Shown here piece after piece: positions 59,411 through 64,000 of a stretch of DNA of 64,000 bases. The notes below the pieces were generated by a model. The model searched no databases. It was not told the DNA's origin and saw only the letters and a list, made by a program, of their open reading frames with translations. Position 1 is the stretch's first letter; each line of letters begins with the position of its first letter. The position numbers and the translations under genes were made by a program. The stretch is from Ktedonobacteria bacterium brp13 (GTDB lineage Bacteria; Chloroflexota; Ktedonobacteria; Ktedonobacterales; Ktedonobacteraceae). The stretch is from assembly GCA_015099395.1 (NCBI GenBank), contig AP024096.1, forward strand, positions 6,427,485 to 6,491,484, given 5' to 3'.

Positions 59411-60205
59411 ATGGCGAGAGCGGTTTTAGATAAAGAGCTGAAAGAACTGGATGATCAGATTATTCGCCTGGGTGCACTCGTTGATGAGGCGCTAGATAAA
59501 GCTCTTGAGGCGTTGAAGACCGGGGATCTGGCACTGGCTGGGATGGTGATAGAGGCTGATACTGCGGTCGATCATCTGCGCACCACTGTTGAGGAACATG
59601 CTGTACGTCTCTTGACCTTACAGCAGCCGCTGGGTGGGCGTGATCTACGTCTCTTGACCTCGGCTCTGTCGATTGCTGGCGATCTGGAGCGCACGGGTGA
59701 TGGCGCTGCTGGTGTCGCTCAGATTCTGTTGCGGATGGCTCCTTTGCGTGGCGAAGGAACGGCTGCTACTGTTGCTCGCAGTAGTGTGGATCCGCAGATC
59801 TCTGAGGCTTCGGCTATGAAGGGTCTGTTAGAACTGGGCTATGAGGCACGTCGTGTCTTGCAAGGAACTATGAAGGCGTATGCTGAACGAGATGTGAGGG
59901 CTGCTCGCTATATCTGGGAGGAGGATGATGTGGTTGATGTGCGCTATCATCTGGTACGCCATGATCTGATGGCGATGATGGCTGGTGGGCATGCTATCCC
60001 TGCGTTACAGAATGACTCAAAGGCGCTGCAACGTGTTACCTATCTCCTCTGGATTGCGCATAAGCTGGAGCGCGTCGCCGATCATAGTACAAATATCTGC
60101 GAGCGTATCGTGTTTGCTATTGAAGGCGAGACAGATATTCAAGCTGCCCAGCATGCCTTGAACGCGCAGCAACAGCAGCCAGGAAATGATCCCTCGCTAG
60201 CTTAA
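59411..60205 (+). CDS. phoU: PhoU-like phosphate uptake regulator
   Basis: 264-residue, all-helical, two copies of the PhoU repeat: DKELKELDDQIIRLGALVDEALDKALEAL, then SALSIAGDLERTGDGAAGVA in repeat one; YLLWIAHKLERVADHSTNICERIVF in repeat two, the metal-binding E-x-x-x-D patterns. PhoU links the Pst transporter to PhoR signalling. There are no pst or pho genes adjacent. The Gln-rich C-terminus (NAQQQQPGND) is an extension. Confidence 0.92.
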   Translation: MARAVLDKELKELDDQIIRLGALVDEALDKALEALKTGDLALAGMVIEADTAVDHLRTTVEEHAVRLLTLQQPLGGRDLRLLTSALSIAGDLERTGDGAAGVAQILLRMAPLRGEGTAATVARSSVDPQISEASAMKGLLELGYEARRVLQGTMKAYAERDVRAARYIWEEDDVVDVRYHLVRHDLMAMMAGGHAIPALQNDSKALQRVTYLLWIAHKLERVADHSTNICERIVFAIEGETDIQAAQHALNAQQQQPGNDPSLA

Positions 60206-60225
60206 GGTCTGTGGGTTCTGGACCG

Positions 60226-61029
60226 TTAGTTGTTTTTCTGGATGGCGGTCCAGAAATAGCCAGCGAGCTGTGTATAGCCTGCTGCGCTAGGATGAAAGCC
60301 ATCACTACTGATATATTCGGGATGTGCGGTAAGCTGGCTGTTGGCCTGGTATAGATCAACGAGTGTGGCGTCATATTTTTTTGCGATGACTGCGATCTGT
60401 GCGTTCCATTGCTGTATCTCTTTTTCTATCTCTGCTTTTGCCAGTCCTCCTCGTGCGATACCGTTGGAGATAGCTGGGAGGAGCGTGAGATCAGGTAGGT
60501 TAGCGATGTAGATACTCGCCTGGGTTTGCGTATGGAGGCGCTGCAAGAGTGTCGTGAGATCATTCATGTAGTTATCGTATGGTACACGTGCGACAAAGTC
60601 GTTGGCAACCAACCAGATTGTTACGAGTCTGGGGTCGGTGGCGATTGCGATCGGGAGCTCTTTCTGGAGAGCCTCGTGAAGATGGATACCACTGATACCC
60701 AGGTTAATATAGTGTGAGCCTCTGGGTAGATGGTGGTCAATCAAGGCAACATAGCCCTGGTTGTCTGGTTGTGTGGTTCCGACACCGACCGCATCTGATG
60801 CACCCAGAGCTGTATAGACAACGGGTCCGCTGGCAATAGGTTCATGTGCGATTGTTTTTGGCTGTGCCACGCCTGGAGCACTACAGGCTGTGCAGAGTAA
60901 GGTGAGCAGGAGGACGAGTGCGCCGAACTGTTGAGCATGAGATGTGAGTGGTGCGAGTGGCGCGAATGGCGCATATGGTGCACGCCTCTGTCTTCTGTTC
61001 TGGTGGAAGTCGCGTTGTGTCTGGTACAT
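60226..61029 (-). CDS. Secreted SGNH/GDSL-type hydrolase
   Basis: 267 residues with a hydrophobic N-terminal segment (about 35-48) ending in TACS, a weak lipobox. SGNH blocks: ALGASDAVGVG (catalytic Ser78 in place of the usual GDS), INLGISG, VANDF, and SDGFHPS (Asp/His pair) near the C-terminus. Likely a lipoprotein esterase/lipase or acylhydrolase; substrate unknown. Convergent with phoU. The N-terminus carries PYAPFAPLAP repeats from direct repeats in DNA. Confidence 0.85.
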   Translation of the reverse strand: MYQTQRDFHQNRRQRRAPYAPFAPLAPLTSHAQQFGALVLLLTLLCTACSAPGVAQPKTIAHEPIASGPVVYTALGASDAVGVGTTQPDNQGYVALIDHHLPRGSHYINLGISGIHLHEALQKELPIAIATDPRLVTIWLVANDFVARVPYDNYMNDLTTLLQRLHTQTQASIYIANLPDLTLLPAISNGIARGGLAKAEIEKEIQQWNAQIAVIAKKYDATLVDLYQANSQLTAHPEYISSDGFHPSAAGYTQLAGYFWTAIQKNN

Positions 61030-61145
61030 AGTTTCTTCTGCTTTATAGATGCTAGTGAAGATATTTAACCTTTTTGATCTTATCGTCTCTCATTGTATCA
61101 TAAATATACGTAGAGGTTTGAGCGGTAGGAAAATGTGCGAAGATA

Positions 61146-61171
61146 GGAGGGCTAGCGTTTGGTAGCCCTCC
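61146..61171 (-). terminator. Terminator of the isocitrate dehydrogenase gene
   Basis: Perfect 9-bp arms GGAGGGCTA (61146-61154) and TAGCCCTCC (61163-61171) about 40 bases past the icd stop. Confidence 0.75.
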
Positions 61172-61209
61172 GCATAGTTGTGTATGGATAGTGCTGCTAT
61201 AACTTCTCG

Positions 61210-62655
61210 TTATGCGCCAGAGACAGATGAGAAGCCGGGTTGACCGTCGAAGTTATACAGGTTCTCGATCTTAATAAAGTCGAAGCCCTTTTCTGTAACA
61301 CGGTTTAAGAGTGCAGTGATCTGGGCGTGGGTAATCACTCCGTCAGAGAGGAAGCGACAGCGCCAGTGGTCTGTAGTGAAGGTTTCTGCCATACCGTTGG
61401 GCCAGACGCGGGCACCACGATTGGAGATTAATTGCAGTTTCAGGCCATCGACGCTAATGGTTTTGAACTGTTCACCCAATTCATTGAAGTTGCCCTTGTT
61501 CCAGTCGATATAGACGTCGACGCCGACCAGCTCTTTTTTCTCCTGGGCTGCATGCTCTTTGATCTCGCGGGAGTCCGGCACCTTAGGTGTTGAGCTGTAT
61601 TTCACTGGAGTAAGCTGCTGTGGTTCCTGACCTACACGTGCGATAACCGCCTCTGCGAACTCTTTCGTGCCGACCTTCTGTTTGCTTACACCCTCTTTGT
61701 AGATGTCATACGTATGGATACCGTCTTCGATGGTGCGTAGCCAGGCATTGTGTACTCGTGTCGCGACCTCGGGTTGTCCGATATGGACGAGCATCAGGAC
61801 CGCACCCATCAGCAGGCCCGAAGGGTTAGCGAGGTTCTGACCGGCGCGACGTGGTGCCGAACCATGGATCGCTTCGAACATCGCGCACTGCTCACCGATA
61901 TTGGCGGAACCTGCGAGGCCGACCGAACCAGCGATCTGGGCGGCAACGTCGGAGAGGATATCGCCATAGAGGTTTGGCATGACGATGACGTCGAAGGCTT
62001 CCGGCGTATCGGCCAGCTTGGCCGCACCGATATCGACGATCCAGCTTTCGTTCTCGATGTCAGGATACTCTTTCGCGATCTCGTCGAAGACTTTGTGGAA
62101 CAGCCCATCGGTCTGCTTCATAATATTGTCTTTGACGAAGCAGGTGACTTTTTTGCGATTATTTGAGCGGGCGTACTCGAAGGCGTAGCGGACAATCCGC
62201 TCAGAGCCTGGTCGACTGATCAGCTTCAAGGACTCCATCATATCGTGCGTCTGGCGATACTCGATACCGGTATAGGTATCTTCTTCGTTCTCACGAACAA
62301 TAACGACGTTCATTTTAGGATGTTTGGTCGCGATGAAGGGGTCATAAGCAACACTGGGGCGAACGTTGGCATAGAGGCCAAAGGTAACACGGGTAGTGAC
62401 GTTCAGGCTCTTATACCCACCACCCTGGGGTGTGGTAATTGGAGCTTTCAAGAAGACTTTGGTGCGGCGTAGGGATTCCCAGGCACCGGGTTCGACGCCA
62501 GTGGTGATGCCGCGCAGATAGACCTTTTCGCCAACTTCAATCGTCTCTGGCTCGATCTGTGCTCCAGCGGCCTCGATGATATGAAGTGTGGCATCCATAA
62601 TCTCAGGTCCGATGCCGTCCCCGTGGGCCACCGTAATCGGGGTTTTATTTGCCAT
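61210..62655 (-). CDS. icd: Isocitrate dehydrogenase (NADP-type)
   Basis: 481 residues. Decarboxylating dehydrogenase signatures: VAHGDGIGPEIMDATLHII, LNVTTRVTFGLYANVRP, VIVRENEEDTYTGIEYRQT, the substrate loop VMPNLYGDILSDVAAQIAGSVGLAGSANIG, FEAIHGSAPRRAGQNLANPSG. The long C-terminal domain (about residues 340-481) matches the Thermus-type enzyme more than E. coli's. Oxidises isocitrate to 2-oxoglutarate with NAD(P). Cofactor choice is inferred. Confidence 0.9.
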   Translation of the reverse strand: MANKTPITVAHGDGIGPEIMDATLHIIEAAGAQIEPETIEVGEKVYLRGITTGVEPGAWESLRRTKVFLKAPITTPQGGGYKSLNVTTRVTFGLYANVRPSVAYDPFIATKHPKMNVVIVRENEEDTYTGIEYRQTHDMMESLKLISRPGSERIVRYAFEYARSNNRKKVTCFVKDNIMKQTDGLFHKVFDEIAKEYPDIENESWIVDIGAAKLADTPEAFDVIVMPNLYGDILSDVAAQIAGSVGLAGSANIGEQCAMFEAIHGSAPRRAGQNLANPSGLLMGAVLMLVHIGQPEVATRVHNAWLRTIEDGIHTYDIYKEGVSKQKVGTKEFAEAVIARVGQEPQQLTPVKYSSTPKVPDSREIKEHAAQEKKELVGVDVYIDWNKGNFNELGEQFKTISVDGLKLQLISNRGARVWPNGMAETFTTDHWRCRFLSDGVITHAQITALLNRVTEKGFDFIKIENLYNFDGQPGFSSVSGA

Positions 62656-62798
62656 GCTACAGGAGTCCTTTCTTCGTTATCGTGGACCCTTTTGAAAGGG
62701 TGTCGCGCGCGTTGTATTAGAAAAAAGCGCACGTATATCACTCGGAGATACGCGCTCATATGCCTTACAATATGGCTCTGCAAGCGAAAACAGAAATT

Positions 62799-62833
62799 GG
62801 GTAATCACTGACACAAGGTGTCAGTGATTACCC
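62799..62833 (-). terminator. Terminator of the beta-carbonic anhydrase gene
   Basis: A perfect 16-bp stem (62799-62814 with 62818-62833) and three-base loop. On the minus strand it is followed by T-rich CAATTTCTGTTTTCG. It begins 21 bases past the stop at 62854. Confidence 0.85.
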
Positions 62834-62853
62834 GCATTGTATCACAAACAGTC

Positions 62854-63432
62854 TTACGCTGTTGTTTGCGTGGGCTGGCTTACGGGCGTCAGCGCACCGG
62901 TTTGAATATTGATGATCAGGCCATCAACGGGCAGATTCTTTGGGAGGAAGGGACTGTTACGTATGACGTTGACAACCTCTTGTACATTCAGATGTACGTC
63001 TGTAAAGGCACCGATCCATTCTACCAGACCATTGATATCGCCCAATCCTTCTTTCTGGATCAGTTGTTCAGGATCTACACCGAGCGCCTGCATCGTGCCG
63101 GTGAGTGCCGCTGGATTCACCTTGCTGAGTCCGCACTCTGTATGCCCGACGACGATAACTCTGCGTACCCCAAGCAGGTAGATACCGCCAGCCAGTGAGC
63201 GGATGAGGTCATTATTGGCGTGTGCGCGGTCCGGCTTAGAAATAGTTGCTCCTGCTGTACGCAGTTCAAGAACGTCGCCACGTTCCAGTCCGAGCGCTTG
63301 CTCAAACGTAGTAACGAGACGGCAGTCCATACAGGTGATGATGGCTGTATGCTTGCGCGGTGCATGTCCGATCTGTGGTAGGGTTGTGCTCGCGAGAAAG
63401 CGTTTGTTGTGCTCCAGGATATCATTCAGCAT
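62854..63432 (-). CDS. Beta-class carbonic anhydrase
   Basis: 192 residues. Zinc ligands in CMDCR (Cys34, Asp36, Arg38) and HTEC (His97, Cys100), and GGIYLLGVRRVIVVGHTECG. Interconverts CO2 and bicarbonate. This is the second carbonic anhydrase type in the window besides the gamma-class protein at 3727. Short beta-CAs of this type are common in bacteria and archaea. Confidence 0.93.
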   Translation of the reverse strand: MLNDILEHNKRFLASTTLPQIGHAPRKHTAIITCMDCRLVTTFEQALGLERGDVLELRTAGATISKPDRAHANNDLIRSLAGGIYLLGVRRVIVVGHTECGLSKVNPAALTGTMQALGVDPEQLIQKEGLGDINGLVEWIGAFTDVHLNVQEVVNVIRNSPFLPKNLPVDGLIINIQTGALTPVSQPTQTTA

Positions 63433-63571
63433 CGGGTTTACCTTTCTACTGTACAGAATAGTAATGGGAATATTGCTCTCTACCTCGATGACTGCTTCAG
63501 TTTATCATAGCGGCATGAAACGTACAAATCACTAGAAGCTACGCGACGTTGCCCGTCATGATCCTACATGA

Positions 63572-64000
63572 TCAGATATATTCAATCTCGATTGTACCCC
63601 AGGCAATCGCTCCAGAAGAGGAGCCGCGCAGGATAGTGGTCTGTAAGCCGGTCTCCTGTTCGTATTGCTCAACAATCCGCTGAATCTGTTCATCTGCACC
63701 CTTGCGTGCCAGCACGGCAACGGTACCACCACTACCACCTCCAGTGATCTTGGCTCCATACAGCTGTGCCGCTGAACCTGCCTGATGTACGAGCTCTACC
63801 AGTCGGTCTGTGCCGTGTGAACCGAGACCACAGGCGCTATAGCTGGTATGTGATTGATACATCAGCTCGCCCAATAACGCAAGGTTGCTCGCATCACTGC
63901 CAGGATGAGACAGTAGTGCGCGAAAGAGCCTGACTCGATGATGCTCATAGATAGGGTGGGCCGTTGGTTGGCGTACTGCGTAGCTCTGCTCTGGATCGAT
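63572..64000 (-). CDS. GHMP kinase, L-arabinokinase/galactokinase-like (C-terminal part, truncated)
   Basis: The reverse strand stays open to the window edge; 142 residues are visible. Motifs: DPEQSYAVRQPTAHPIYEHHRVRLF, LLGELMYQSHTSYSACGLGSHGT, the Gly-rich GAKITGGGSGGTVAV, then the C-terminus. This resembles the kinase end of plant L-arabinokinase and galacturonokinase more than E. coli GalK (SACGLGS followed by GAKITGGGSGG). It phosphorylates a free sugar at C1. The N-terminus and ATP site lie outside the window. Confidence 0.82.
   Translation of the reverse strand: MDPEQSYAVRQPTAHPIYEHHRVRLFRALLSHPGSDASNLALLGELMYQSHTSYSACGLGSHGTDRLVELVHQAGSAAQLYGAKITGGGSGGTVAVLARKGADEQIQRIVEQYEQETGLQTTILRGSSSGAIAWGTIEIEYI

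Noticed and set aside
1..64000. CRISPR arrays, tRNA/rRNA genes, insertion sequences, prophage
   Set aside because: No regular direct repeats with spacers, no rRNA-like or T-arm-like segments, no transposase or integrase, and only a lone RusA-like gene without phage neighbours.

Overview
The window looks like a chromosomal stretch of a Chloroflexota bacterium, most probably of the Ktedonobacteria. The evidence is a mid-GC sequence, many zinc-ribbon and Gly/Pro/Gln-rich proteins, a glutamate-mutase-L-like ATPase with no mutase beside it, DUF3090, PIG-L, a RusA-like nuclease, a soluble chemoreceptor-like protein, and Gram-positive-type gene neighbourhoods (Asp23, FakA, DegV). The taxon is inferred from gene content only. 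I see no phage, plasmid, insertion sequence, CRISPR array, rRNA or tRNA. Most genes are housekeeping or conserved hypotheticals.

Layout. 1-0.9 kb: edge-truncated zinc-ribbon membrane protein (minus). 1.1-4.3 kb: short ORFs, an SDR oxidoreductase, proline dehydrogenase and gamma-carbonic anhydrase (plus). 4.4-13.97 kb, minus strand: CopC/CopD copper protein, glycosyltransferase, NTF2-like protein, DUF427, MidA-type methyltransferase, DNA polymerase III delta, small membrane protein and an MprF-like aminoacyl-phosphatidylglycerol synthase. 14.7-17.3 kb: small membrane proteins, DUF92 and RusA. 17.5-22.1 kb, plus strand: three tandem genes, namely a zinc-ribbon protein with seven Trp motifs, a GlmL/MutL-like ASKHA ATPase and a conserved protein of unknown function. 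22.3-25.2 kb: GpmI and a TPM-like secreted Gly-rich protein.

25.3-32.9 kb is a complete minus-strand F1Fo ATP synthase operon in transcription order Z-B-E-F-H-A-G-D-C, with a recognisable promoter upstream. 33-38.5 kb holds a processive glycosyltransferase, a winged-helix-like protein, a 2-hydroxyacid dehydrogenase, DUF3090 and two small proteins. 39.2-42.3 kb is the asp23-fakA-degV fatty-acid-kinase cluster. It is followed by rpmB, rlmN, an LLM-class flavin oxidoreductase, the TldD/TldE protease pair, CvpA, HflX, an orphan chemoreceptor-like protein, a membrane protein and upp.

54-56.8 kb is an apparently leaderless operon (DUF503, WecG-type glycosyltransferase, split HldE kinase and nucleotidyltransferase), suggesting heptose-containing surface glycan synthesis. 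The rest holds a PIG-L deacetylase, an AT-rich patch with a small membrane protein and a possibly truncated gene (57.8-59.4 kb), PhoU, an SGNH hydrolase, isocitrate dehydrogenase, beta-carbonic anhydrase and the C-terminal part of an arabinokinase/galactokinase-like GHMP kinase cut by the window end.

Non-coding structure is the most unusual part. There is a family of about five degenerate 40-62 bp palindromic repeats, all intergenic. A second recurring hairpin is present at three loci. Several very strong terminators occur, including one with a 26-bp perfect stem. The best candidate for an undescribed system is the zinc-ribbon / GlmL-like / unknown trio at 17.5-22.1 kb.
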